Position numbers and translations under genes: made by a program
Shown here: piece by piece, positions 32,701 through 43,600 of the stretch
How the letters are laid out: every line of letters starts with the position of its first letter
How positions within the stretch are numbered: the first letter of the stretch is position 1
NCBI GenBank assembly: GCA_946902875.1
Contig: OX336343.1
Span: 17,159,596-17,223,595, forward strand
Direction of reading: 5' to 3'
DNA length: 64,000 nucleotides
From: Nematopogon swammerdamellus
Lineage: Eukaryota > Arthropoda > Insecta > Lepidoptera > Adelidae
The notes under the pieces: model-generated
What the model was told of the DNA's origin: nothing
The model's database searches: none
The model's input: only the letters and a program-made list of their open reading frames with translations

Positions 32701-35700
32701 GTTACTTTATAAATAAAATTTCGTTACATATTTAGAGTTTTGTTACAAAAATTTCGTTACAGTGTTTCGTTATGGGTCAAGTTTGGTGAAAATGACTCAG
32801 GTCCCTTCCCTTACTAGGTGGTAGGATTCAACTCGCCCGGGTTGGTACCACCGCACTGAATGAAACGTCGGTCGAAATGGCTATGTAAATAGTTTGTGTT
32901 TCCCGTCCAGTTCAGTGTACCCGGCACGACCGAAGAGAAGCACTGGCGTGGCACCTAGTTCACCTGGTGTTATGGGCTGACATCACGCACGTTGTAGGTG
33001 AAGTAGCCAAATGTGTCAGTTTCCATAAAAAAAAACGTGGCCTCCAATTGATCACATGTCTACCCCAGCGGTTATCGAATCTGCGAGAGATGTGCCCAGC
33101 CCACTGCCACTTCAACTAGCTAAATTTCTTACCCATGTCAACTACCTTGGATATTTGTCGTATTTCCTTTATTACAAATTTTATCAATTACAGAAATGCA
33201 GAGTGTAGCTCGCTCAGCGACTTTAAATTTGTTAATAAACCTAAAATAGCAGCACATAGAGAGGAAAAATTCATTAAAATAGTAGCGGTATGTGATAAAT
33301 AGGTATTTTTAAGTAAATTACTAACGTTGGTTTTTATAACGCGTACCTAAGTGATGACTAAATTAGCGAAACGCCAAATATTCCTATTGTAAACACTTAC
33401 TCGCCCAGAGCACAACTATTGCGGACATGTGCTTATTTTTTCTCACTAACTACTTCCCCTAAACGTGACGATCAAAGGCAAGTATACGGCACCTAGATCG
33501 ACAGGAATAGTGTGTACCTAATGGGCATAACATCAATAAAAATATTTAAATACACTCAGTCGTAATCATAAGCACAACTGGGCGCGGTCAGTGCTTGGAT
33601 GGGTGACAGCTCGACCGTTGTAGGCTGATCGTGGTTCGGATTCCACGTAAAACTGTAGGTTCCTTCCCTTCTTACCTTACTAGGTGGTAGGGTTTGACCC
33701 GCCCAGGTTGGTACCACCGCACTGAATGAAAGGTCGGTTTAAACGGCCATGTAAATAGTTTGTGTTTTCCATCCAGTTCAGTGTAGCTGGTTCGATCAAC
33801 GGGAAGCACTAACATATTTTTTTCTGATTTAGCCACCTGCCATCGGAACTCTACCATAAGCAGATTATGTTTTGTTTGGGGTATGTATGACGTTTGAGGT
33901 GGGCCAGCCATTGACGGCTCTCCCTTTTGGCTGCTAGTGTCAAAGGTCAACACAATAGCTGGTGTCGTTTTAGCCTTCCAGGGCCAGTGTGGTCCAAGCA
34001 AGGCACCTATTTCACCAAGGTTTTATGGGCTGACATCACGGACGTACCTAGTAGGTGATGTAGCCAACCGTGTCAGTTTCCACAAAAAAAAAACACTAAC
34101 GAGGTTAAAATTTGGTTGGCGTGTATCAATGAGTTTTTTCTGGCAGAAAAATTTACGTTCGGAAACGGTGTAAAACTGTAGGTCCCCTCCCTTGCCCCTT
34201 AATAGGCTCAAATTGTAGCCGACTGGGTTGGTACCACCGCACTGGATGTAAGATGGCCCCATAGCAGCCTCGGCTGTGTTTTCCTCTAGTCCAGTATAGC
34301 CTGCAAACCAAAGGGAAGTCTCCGTTATGGCACCTACCTTTTTGGAGATGATATTGGCTAACAGGAGCATATGACTTTGGCCCCTCTACCACCCATATTG
34401 TATTACATAAAATAAAAAATTAAATCTTAAAATTAATTTTAACTGTAATCTTATCTTTTCTGCAATGGATACCTTCCTTTAGTCCAATTTAAAAACAAAT
34501 CCTTCGACTCAGGAAGTTGTGCGTGACACATACCTAATCATTGAATTGTAATGTGTTCACACAATGAAGATCACAATAGCTAGCAGTAAACGTTCACACT
34601 GAAGGTCATGCTTCGATTATTATTATTAGCATTATTTCAGGAAAAAAAGCTGCAGTGTGTATCGGGCATGTTATTTTTCCTCAAATTAGAAATAAAAATA
34701 TACTCTAATGCAAGAGCTCGCAACTCGTGCATTGCGTCGCCTCAGGGTGTCGCCCCATTGCACCTGGAGTGTCGCGCCATTAGCGATATCTGAAATCTGT
34801 GATGTGACGTCTGTCCTTCGTTTCCAATAGTTCTTTCGACGATTTTCAGAAACTTTTCACACTTCAGTTAATGTGCGACTTTGTAATTTACCTACCCTTA
34901 AATACAAAATATTGTATTAGAAATTACGTACTGTGTATAATTTAGAGGAGGCGTGGAAATATTAAACATGTTGAGAGAGTCATAGTCTTAAAAAGCCTGG
35001 GAACCCTGCTCTATTCTATTAACATGGAATAATGAAAAGAATCCTAACTTTGTTATTACTGAAATATAAGCACAAAAAAGGGTGACTAAGATGCCGAAAT
35101 CAAGAGAGTATGAAAAAAGAAAGAAATTGCTATAACTTAAAACACGTGAAGAAGGTAAAGAAAGAAAGTACCTCATAGAATCCTACATAATGGCCAGAGT
35201 GTCCTTAAAGAATTTATTCACACAATACAAAAAGAAATAGTTACCATCGAGGCCACAGCATAAAGTAGGTAGATACTATTTGCGTCGTATAGTTCAAGAA
35301 CCCGCCAAATCCATTTCTCTAAAAAAAGTAGTTATAAACTGTTTCGAATAAAGTATTAAATTTGTAAAGAAATTATGTTCCTAACATAGTCCAATCCAGA
35401 ATGAATCGCAAAGAAAAATTAACTCCCTCCCTTGTAGTTTGAATGGGCGGCTATTTATCGAGGTCATAGATTTGATCGAGGTATAGTTTTTTCGTATACT
35501 GTAAAATGGTCCTAAACGGAGTTGGCGGGTTCTGGAACTATACGACTCATTTAAACTCAACAAATCCACGAGAGATTCAACAGAATGGTATAAATTAAAC
35601 AAACTGCCCAATCTTGCCATCCAAGCATCCACCAGGCAAACATTTAAAAGCGCAAAAAAAAGCACCTGTGGACTTGTACTCGCCAGAATAGTTCTTCCAA

Positions 35701-38451
35701 TGGCATGATTGTCTGAACTGTTCTTGTGTGGCACTGCAAAGGGGTGGAATGAATTTCCGGGGAACTTTTTTCCTTAATCCTACAAACTACGGACCTTAAA
35801 ATTGTGGGTTTAATATGCTTTCCCCAGACCTTAATCCACCCACAAGCCGGCTCAACTGGCACCTCCTCGGGGGTGAAATTGGCCGTGTCTGAAACTCCTG
35901 ACCTCGAGCGCAGCCACACATTCGGGTGCAATAAAAAAAATTTGCTTCAACAACTAATCAAATTGGATGCTTTTAAAGCTAGCATTGAACTAGATTTCTG
36001 TAACAATTCACATGATTTGTAGGTAACATATTAAAATTTAATGATGGTCTGCTAGGCGTTATGCTAACAAGATGTAGGTTTTCGTGCAGTTAAGTGGCAT
36101 CCTTCCTAATCGTTAGGTAAGCAAGTAATGAACAATCGCATCGCATACAGTGTACCATGGAACAAAGAATGACAGAATTATAATTTTTGTATCTACATCT
36201 GCCTGCTCCTGTTCACTGTTGGACATAGTCTCCCCCAGACGACACCAGTTTCTTCTGTCCTCGGCTTCCCGAAACCACTGACGACCGTATAGCGGGCAGC
36301 CCGCGCTGACACTACGTGGTGGTACCTGGTCCATGGCCGCCAGAACTTTACCCGAATGCAAGATTCGGGCGGCGGCGGTGGTGACAACACTTCCAGTCTA
36401 AACTGTGGTTGGTTTTTACATAAGAGATGGGACGACCTTAGGTTTTTTTTTTTTTTTATGGAACCTGACACTGTTGGCTACATCACCTACAACATCCGTG
36501 ATGTCAGCCCATAACACAGGGTGAACTAGGTGCCATGTCAGTGCTTCCCTTCATTTCATGTCGGCTACACTAAACTGGACGGAAAACACGAACTATTTAC
36601 ATAGCCGTTTCGACCGACGTTTCGTTCAGTGCGGTGGTACCAATCCGGCCGGGATAAACCCTACCACCTAGTAAGGTAAGAAGGGAAGGGACCTACAGTT
36701 TAACGTGGAATCCGAACCACGGTCAGCCTCCAACGGTCGAGCGGTCACCCATCCAATCACTGACCGCGCTCAGCGTTGCTTAATAACAGTTGACTAACCA
36801 ACCGCGCCACTGAGCTACCGAGACTGACGAATTTTCTTATCCCTTAGTCGACTTTTACGACATGCGACGGGGAGAGATGCAGTGGGGCTATTCTTTTTAA
36901 GTACCGACCCCACACGGTACAATTTGACTCCAACATCAACATCAGCCTCGTCTCCTGACCTTCTTCCACATAAAAGGTGCACAAAATTTATCAGTCACAA
37001 TGCCTAATGCCTTGAACCTAGAAATGCAGAATGACTGGCTAGCTGTGGGTGACTTCTGCACCCCACTTGCATTGAAGTGGAAATGCATAATATACAACCA
37101 GAGCTGCTCAAGTTGCTAACCTCATTTCATAAATGCATTTAAACTTACTCTCCCTTACCCAAGTAACCCAGTTCGATGGGGGAAATCTACAAATAGATTA
37201 TGCCCGTCGTGCAAGGAGTTCGTGGGCACTGCCAATCATTTACTATGATAATGCGAAATACTAGAGAGAGGCCAATATTCCTTCCGTCATTATAAATTTC
37301 CCCAAATCATCCGAGAGGTTATTATCAGCCTCTCCAACACACGGACCAGGAAGGGGCAAATCAGTAGCGGCCTCCAGAAGGTCAACTTTGTGAAACCTGG
37401 AGCCAATAAGCTACCCACAGATAGGACTAAACCTTTCTCAATTTTGGGAGCAGCAAAGGACTGGCAAATGTTGAAGTCAATACCATCCTAAGGAATGTGC
37501 AAAAGCAATTTCATTTGTGTAGGTCAAATTTATAGTGATTTTCTCTCCCATGCAGGAAGAATGGATCTTCTCTGTCACAAATCCTACATGATCCTACTGC
37601 TCAGTCGAACTGAAAATAATGAAGAGTTTCTGAACAAATTTGAAAGTACATCACTCGCCAATGTGTCAACAAAACAATGATAAGTTTCACGGGAAATCCT
37701 TTGAACTGTGATACACATTGAGTCACAACTCCGATAGACGCCTATGCGAAGATAACAGATAGGGCATGTTCTACATTGTTTACTACAATGTGTTTCTTGA
37801 TATTTACTTATTTTTGTCTGTTGTCGAGATAACTGTGTTTTATGTAATCTGAGATGGGTGACTACATCACCTGATGGATTCATGATTTTAGCCACATTAT
37901 TTTCGTGCCAGAAATCGGTTTCATTATTTATTTATTTTTTCTCCAAAGCTACACATCTGCGTCAAACAACTATTTTACTCAAATGTATCTTTTAACTCGG
38001 CTTACACAATAAGGTTACTATGTAAGTATGTAACTAAGCATAATATGCAATTTACTAGCAAACCTCCCCTCTTCAAAGCCACACCCTAAGTAAGCTTTAG
38101 AGATCCCGAACCTCTTACCCGTATAATTGCCCGCTGGTGCAGTAGCATTTGAATGACGCTTTTCCTCCGTAGATACAGCATACTCTTGACTGCCACCATC
38201 ATACCGGAACATATGAATATGGGGCCGACAAGCCACATGTGGCCCAGATTGTTGAGCACATATCCGTCCGCAGAGCCCAAGGCAAGGACTGTGATCACTG
38301 TGCCCACTGAGAAGAGAACCATAGACAGAACGAAGTACGAGTAGCTGGTGCAGTCGCATCTTCCGAAACGCTGCTCGTCTTCCAAATCTGCGTCTCGTCG
38401 CAGCCGCTGTAGCCGCTGACGAACGAACGGACTGTCGAACACGGAACCCAT
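29501..38451 (-). CDS. Two-pass membrane protein with PPxY motifs (gene span, 2 exons)
   Basis: Exon 1 (38451-38119, 111 codons) and exon 2 (29785-29501, 94 codons plus stop) join in phase 0 across an 8.3 kb intron to give 205 residues. The charged N-terminus holds FGRCDCTSYSY; two TM helices lie at about residues 40-60 and 71-92. The cytosolic tail is rich in Pro and carries PPAY (137-140) and PPTY (161-164), the type bound by WW domains of NEDD4-family ubiquitin ligases. I do not recognise the family; small two-TM proteins such as TMEM171 or PIRT have a similar layout, but this is only resemblance. An extra small exon inside the intron cannot be excluded. Confidence 0.7.
29786..30531. other. 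Intron of the two-TM gene, left part
   Basis: No repeat or exon recognised up to the head-module element at 30532. Confidence 0.4.
30532..30760 (+). repeat. Head module with body type 2
   Basis: Head module followed by a different body (GCGGCCTGCAGACACCCC ... GGCCTAGAGCCAACCCC), also present in reverse at 45481-45727. Confidence 0.72.
30800..30917 (+). repeat. Family F repeat, copy 1
   Basis: TTTATTGATCATTCGTATGG ... GAAGAAGAACCGGCAAGAAA. Similar copies at 45748-45862 and 63297-63422. Class unknown. Confidence 0.6.
31190..31303 (+). mobile_element. SINE A 3' fragment
   Basis: Tail only, with poly(A). ATGGCT flanks it on both sides, and the flanks form a short inverted repeat (ATTATCCTTATGGCTG). 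Confidence 0.7.
31579..33031 (+). mobile_element. SINE A interrupted by a TIR element
   Basis: Pieces 31579-31718 (A box TAGCTCAGTGG, 5S-like GGATGGGTGACCGC, B box) and 32800-33031 (body and poly(A)) rejoin exactly when 31719-32799 is removed. Confidence 0.85.
31719..32799. mobile_element. TIR element inside SINE A
   Basis: 25-bp TIRs starting TGAGTCATTTTCAACAAA (24 of 25 match) bound 1081 bp. Removal restores the SINE if GG is the target duplication. No transposase. Contains CGTTACG-rich DNA and a decayed family D copy (32405-32610). Confidence 0.75.
33571..34091 (+). mobile_element. SINE A with a ~175 bp insert
   Basis: Pieces 33571-33814 and 33992-34091; 5'-truncated in the 5S-like part. 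The insert (33815-33991) has no feature I recognise. Confidence 0.7.
34103..34396 (+). mobile_element. SINE B, diverged copy
   Basis: Body of SINE B (CATAGCAGCCTCGGCTGTG, TGGCACCTACCTT) plus a middle block GGTTGGTACCACCGCACTG shared with SINE A, so both families carry one core domain. Confidence 0.7.
34397..36447. other. Intron of the two-TM gene, middle part
   Basis: Mostly AT-rich unique-looking DNA. 36195-36380 (GTTCACTGTTGGACATAG...) resembles a 3' region of a lepidopteran LINE; 35560-35935 may be coding relics. No exon found. Confidence 0.4.
35560..35935 (+). pseudogene. Possible decayed LINE 3' coding end
   Basis: A frame with one stop gives GLVLARIVLPMA, FLCGTAKGWNEFPGELFSL, resembling the AKxWNxLP block that ends many Jockey/CR1 proteins. 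Weak evidence; could be unrelated unique DNA. Confidence 0.25.
36448..36920 (-). mobile_element. SINE A, full copy with head module
   Basis: Almost the same sequence as the copy at 13254-13730, including the head module at 36838-36920, so both are young. Lies in the intron of the two-TM gene. Confidence 0.83.
37190..37492 (+). pseudogene. Relic of another LINE C-terminus
   Basis: One frame reads RLCPSCKEFVGTANHLL, two stops, CEILERGQYSF, then QKVNFVKPGAN. The Cys-x2-Cys...His...Cys pattern is that of LINE RNase H tails. Too decayed to classify. Confidence 0.45.
38119..38451 (-). CDS. Two-TM PY protein exon 1
   Basis: ATG at 38451. Encodes MGSVFDSPFVRQRLQRLRR, then two hydrophobic helices, ending LLHQRAIIR. 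Donor GTAAGA at 38118 in phase 0. A longer overlapping frame starting at 38470 lacks membrane segments and conserved features and was not used. Confidence 0.75.
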
Positions 38452-38674
38452 GATTTTTTATACGCAGCACTTCACTGCACCGGGAATAATCCAGTTACGC
38501 GAGGTGCATTCCCGTCCCGTTGGCTAGTCGCGTAGAAAGCGAACACAAAAAACACTGACACTAATCGAGCCGAACGAAAGATCACCTGCAGGCTGCGTGA
38601 AGTGCGTGACATTACTACTCTATCTCTCTCTCTCTATGTGCGTGACCAAAGAATATAATATATGCGTGTCAGCT

Positions 38675-38999
38675 CCGGTGCGCCACCTGAAAGCCATTGT
38701 CGTGCTTGCTGTTCCTGCGATCCTGCGGAACCACTCCTTGAAGTGATAAATAAATGATGTTTTGGTGGTTTAAAAAAACAAACCAGGGTTAATGATGCGT
38801 CGCTACGCGACGCATCTTCTATATCAGGGTGTTTGCAGTCAGTACAAAATTTATTTCTATGAAAATTGTATGGGCAAAAGTACTTTGAGACAATATATAA
38901 CCGACCAAACGAATATCGGCTTCTATTGGTTCGCTCCGGGCGAAGGAGTAGGAGTGAAGGAACAGCAGGCACGACAAAGGCTTTCAGGTGGCGCACCGG
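38675..38999. mobile_element. MITE with ~43 bp TIRs upstream of the two-TM gene
   Basis: GGTGCGCCACCTGAAAGCC...TTGTCGTGC... is inverted at both ends with two mismatches. Contains a small palindrome GATGCGTCG/CGACGCATC. Lies 225 bp upstream of the two-TM gene's ATG. Confidence 0.75.
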
Positions 39000-39039
39000 T
39001 GTCAGCCGCCATCTTTTTCGATTCAGAGGCAGGGTTTAG

Positions 39040-39200
39040 AGTTTAGACTACAGCGAGAAACTCGCGCGAGTTTCTATATTTGAGTAACTTGCGGTAAACT
39101 CGCGTATGTGAACCGCTCCGCGAGCTCACTCGTCCGAATTTCTCGGACTCGCCAAGCGCTCGCAGCGCGAGCTCGTTTAAACACGCTCACAGCGACTCGC
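39040..39200. repeat. CTCGCG-rich cluster 1
   Basis: Contains the perfect palindrome AGAAACTCGCGCGAGTTTCT at 39055 and several CTCGC words; similar words recur at 45060-45215. Confidence 0.5.
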
Positions 39201-39506
39201 CTTGGCTGCTTCGTTTTGTTATGTTTTGCGCTCCCGCGCGAGTTCGGTACGAAAAAAACCCAGGGTAGGCGTATAGGTATTTGGTATAGGTACTTGATGT
39301 AAAGCGGGGAGCTTTTATGGTATTTACCGTTAGATTATGGGCTGTCAAATGATCCTTTTTTGAAAATAAACAGTATGCCTCTCTGTCTGTCCGTCTGTCC
39401 CATTATTACTCCAGTGCTTAAGAGGGTAAAATTTTAAGGAGGGCCCATACAAAAAGTCAAAGAAAAAGAAAAGTGGATAGGATATAGGAGTTTGTTGGAA
39501 AGGATT

Positions 39507-39641
39507 TATGGCACCTTCTCCGGAGATACCAAAAAAACCAAGAGCTGTCAGTAGCGACAAGGAAGGGACAGAAAGAAAAATATAGAGCTTTACAATATTT
39601 TCATCAGATTGTTATGTAAATGATTAAATAAAGCTGCTACA
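39507..39641 (+). repeat. E2 5' LTR
   Basis: 135 bp, identical to the copy at 43847-43981. AATAAA-type signal (TTAAATAAAG) near its 3' end. Confidence 0.93.
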
Positions 39642-39642
39642 T

Positions 39643-39651
39643 TGGTGACCC
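39643..39651 (+). other. E2 primer binding site (tRNA-Trp-like)
   Basis: TGGTGACCC, complementary to a GGGTCACCA 3' end, that of tRNA-Trp. Followed by CTCGACTG, a partial continuation of the match. Confidence 0.7.
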
Positions 39652-39748
39652 TCGACTGAACAGCACGTACGGCCGGCTACCATCGCGCCGCGCCGTATCT
39701 TTCGCAACCGCAAATAAAAGCGAATACAACCACTAAATCACTTCCGCA

Positions 39749-40666
39749 ATGCCGCTCACCTCGGAGGAGATGGAGGCTCGCCTGGAAACTCTGCAAGCGC
39801 AAAACTTGGCCCTGCAACAACAGCTTCAGCAGGGGCGTACGTCCGTGGCAACTACATCAGCACTACCACAAGGCGAGGCCGGTTCAAGTGTTTTTAAAGT
39901 GGCTATTAAATTACCAACGTTTTGGCAAGACAAACCAGCAATATGGTTTGCACAAGCAGAGGCACAATTTGAAATCGCCGGAATAACGGTCGACACGACA
40001 AAGTATAATTACGTAATATCTCAGCTGGATTCTCGACTGGCCGCAGAGGTGGAGGACATCATAACCAATCCTCCGCCTGCCAATCGTTACAGTAAATTAA
40101 AAGAAGAACTTATACGCCGCCTCTCAACGTCACAAGAGCAGCGGGTGAGGCAACTGATCAGCGATGAAGAAATAGGTGACCGCAAACCATCTCAATTCCT
40201 GCGCCACCTCCGTTCGCTCGCTGGTGCAACACTATCAGATCAGGACATTCTGCGGCAGCTTTGGCTTCGACGTCTTCCCCAACATGTACAGGCCATCCTT
40301 ACAACCCAAGCAGAGCTCTCATTGGATAAAACGGCAGAGCTTGCTGATAAAATCATGGAGGTCTCACCAACCCCAGTATCACAGATGGTACATGCCGCAA
40401 CAGCACCGCAGACTACATCCGACTTGCTGTCTTCCCTAGCTGATCGCGTTAACGAGTTATCTATGCAAGTGGCTGCCCTGAGCACTGGCGGCTACTCTCC
40501 AAGCCGATCAAGATCAAACTCAAGAAGACGAGCCCCGCAGCAGAGCAGGTCTAATTCACCCGAAGACGAGATATGCTGGTACCACAAACGATTCCAATCT
40601 AAAGCCCGAAAGTGTACCACACCCTGCAATTGGAAGGCTGGTCAGGAAAACAGATTCGACAATTAG
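39749..40666 (+). CDS. E2 Gag
   Basis: 305 residues from the ATG at 39749. The N-terminus is a predicted coiled coil (EEMEARLETLQAQNLALQQQ) absent from the related element E1. The central part is a capsid-like domain ([60 protein letters not shown]). The basic, Ser/Arg-rich tail ends in CWYH-x11-C-x3-C, the CHCC variant of the zinc knuckle of CsRn1-type elements. Confidence 0.9.
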   Translation: MPLTSEEMEARLETLQAQNLALQQQLQQGRTSVATTSALPQGEAGSSVFKVAIKLPTFWQDKPAIWFAQAEAQFEIAGITVDTTKYNYVISQLDSRLAAEVEDIITNPPPANRYSKLKEELIRRLSTSQEQRVRQLISDEEIGDRKPSQFLRHLRSLAGATLSDQDILRQLWLRRLPQHVQAILTTQAELSLDKTAELADKIMEVSPTPVSQMVHAATAPQTTSDLLSSLADRVNELSMQVAALSTGGYSPSRSRSNSRRRAPQQSRSNSPEDEICWYHKRFQSKARKCTTPCNWKAGQENRFDN

Positions 40667-43600
40667 CAGCGTCGGCAGCTGATTGTCCCTTGCCAAGCCG
40701 CCGACTATTCATAACCGACCAAGCTAGTAAACGCCGTTTCCTCATCGACACCGGTTCTGACCTCTGCTGTTTTCCGAGGCAGTTCCTCCGAGAACGCTAC
40801 CGATCCACCGATTATGACCTCAGCGCAGCCAACGGCAGTTCAATAAAAACATATGGCGACTTACCGATGAATTTAAACCTTGGGTTGCGGCGAGACTTCC
40901 ACTGGCGTTTTACCATCGCTGACGTCAGCACAGCCATAATCGGCTCCGATTTTTTGGCATACTATCATCTACTGCCTGACTGCCGAAACAAACGCCTGTT
41001 AGACGCCAGCACCGGACTCTCCTCACCCGCTTCTATAGCGACCATAGACCAGACCAGCATTAAAGCCGTCACAGCAACAGATTCTCCATTTAATAAAATA
41101 CTTTTAGATTTTCCCGACATCACACGGCCGCCTGGTGTCCCAAGACTGGTGAAACACAATACATTACACTATATCAAAACAACGGACGGACCGCCAGTTG
41201 CCTGTCGTCCTCGTCGACTCGGACCACAAAAGCTTCTCGCAGCCCAAAAAGAGTTCGCCGAAATGAGGCGTTGTGGCACTGCCAGACCATCGAAGAGCCC
41301 GTGGTCATCCCCGTTACATTTAGTACTAAAACGCGACAACAGCTGGCGTCCATGCGGCGACTTTCGCTCCTTGAATGCCAGAACAGTGCCGGACTGCTAC
41401 CCTGTAAAGCACATCGGTGATTTCTCCCACAACATCGCAGGCTCAACAGTATTCAGCACGATTGACTTGGTTAAAGCTTACCAACAGATTCCAGTGCACG
41501 AAGATGACATCTGCAAAACTGCTATCATCACTCCCTTCGGTTTGTTCGAGTTCCCGTTCATGACCTTCGGCCTACGGAATGCTGGGCAGACGTTCCAGCG
41601 TTTCATAGATGAAGTGGTACAAGGTTTTGACTTTTGTTTTGCATACGTTGATGACATCCTTGTGTATTCACGCGACGCAACTCAACATGCTGAGCATCTT
41701 CGTATTCTCTTCAAACGTCTCAAGGATTACGGAGTTGTGGTCAACCCATCAAAATGCACACTTGGCGTTGATAAGGTCACATTCCTGGGCTACGATATTA
41801 GCGCAAAGGGCACGAGACCACCTCCCCAAAGAATCAGCGCGCTACAAGAATACCCTCTTCCCAAGACCGTCCAAGGCCTCAGACGATTCTTAGGTATGAT
41901 CAATTACTATCGCCGTTTTCTGCCTAACGCAGCGGAGCTGCAAGCGCCCCTAAATGACGCTGTGGCATTGACCAAAGGTAAAGGCGCTAAGCCTGTTAAG
42001 TGGACACCGGAACTCGAGCGCTGTTTCGAAGCCTGCAAGAGTAGTTTATCCAATGCAACCTCATTAGCGCACCCAGTGTATGATGCTCCTCTGGGCCTTT
42101 TCACAGACGCTTCCAGCGCGCAAATTGGTGCTTGTCTCCAACAACGTGAAGACAACACCTGGAGACCACTCGCATTTTTTAGCAAGAAATTAAGTGCTCA
42201 TCAAGTTCAGTGGCCGGCATACTACCGAGAACTACTCGCGGTGTACGAGGCTGTGCAACATTTTCGGCATATATTAGAAACGCAACACGCCACAATTTTT
42301 ACAGATCATAAACCATTAATATATGCATTTGTGCAACGCCGAGAAAAACTGCCACCTGCCCAACTCAATCAATTATCCTTCATATCACAATTTACCACTG
42401 ATATTGTTCACATCAAGGGCATAGATAACATAGTAGCAGACACCATGTCCCGCATAGAGGCAATTTCTATAGAAGATGACTTCGCCGCCTTAGCCCAGTC
42501 CCAGGAAACTGACAATGAACTCCGCAATCTTCACAGCTCTCTTAAACTGGAACGGGTTACAGTTCCTGGCACAAACATAACGGTCACATGCGACACCTCT
42601 ACCGGAAAACCACGACCCTATCTAACAACTCCTTTCCGACGAACTGCTTTCAACAAATTGCACAATTTAAGCCATCCTGGGGCAAAAGCAACTGCGCGCT
42701 TGGTGGCTGATCGTTTCGTGTGGCCATCTATGCAGAAAGATTGTCACTCGTGGGCTCGCACATGTATCCCCTGCCAGCGAAGTAAGGTTACCAGACACAT
42801 TACCTCACCACTGGGCCATTTCAGTAACCCATCTGCCAGATTCAGACATGTACACGTCGATATAATTGGTCCATTGCCAGTATGTAATGAGAAAAAATAC
42901 TGCCTCACTGCAATAGACCGATATACACGATGGCTCGAAGCATGGCCAATGTCTACAATCACAGCGATTGAAGTCGCTGAAACCTTCACAAACGGCTGGA
43001 TATCTAGATTTGGAGTTCCCACCATCATTACCACAGACCAGGGCACACAATTTGAATCTGACCTACTCCGCAGACTGTTGACGAGTTTTGCCACTAAGCG
43101 CATCAGGACAACCAGCTACCACCCCTGCTCCAACGGAATGGTCGAACGCCCCCATCGCCAACTCAAGGCCGCTCTGATGTGCCATGCTGACACATGGGCC
43201 AGGGCGCTACCTTTAGTACTGCTTGGAATGCGCACGGCTTTGAAGGAAGACCTTAAGACATCTTCGGCCGAGCTAGTCTACGGGGAGCCTCTCAGATTAC
43301 CAGGTGAACTGTTGGTTCCTTCCTCATTTCCTGAACGTTTCGACGATGCGACGGATTTTGTCATTCAACTGAGGAAGAAAATGGCGAATTTAAGACCAGT
43401 TGCCGCTTCTCGACATGCACAGCCTGGGACGTTTGTTTTTAAGGATTTGGCAGTTGCCACTCACGCCTTTTTACGAGAAGACGCCATACGACGATCCTTA
43501 CAGCCACCCTATACTGGTCCACATGAGATAATCAGCAAAACGGACAAGACCGTGACCTTGTCCATCAAGGGTAAGGAAATAACGGTCAGCATAGATCGCA

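Noticed and set aside
38018..38470. 150-codon minus-strand frame
   Set aside because: Overlaps the two-TM exon in another frame, lacks membrane segments, and runs through the donor at 38118.
42744..43103. Minus-strand frames inside Gypsy pol
   Set aside because: Antisense shadows of the integrase coding region, no domain.
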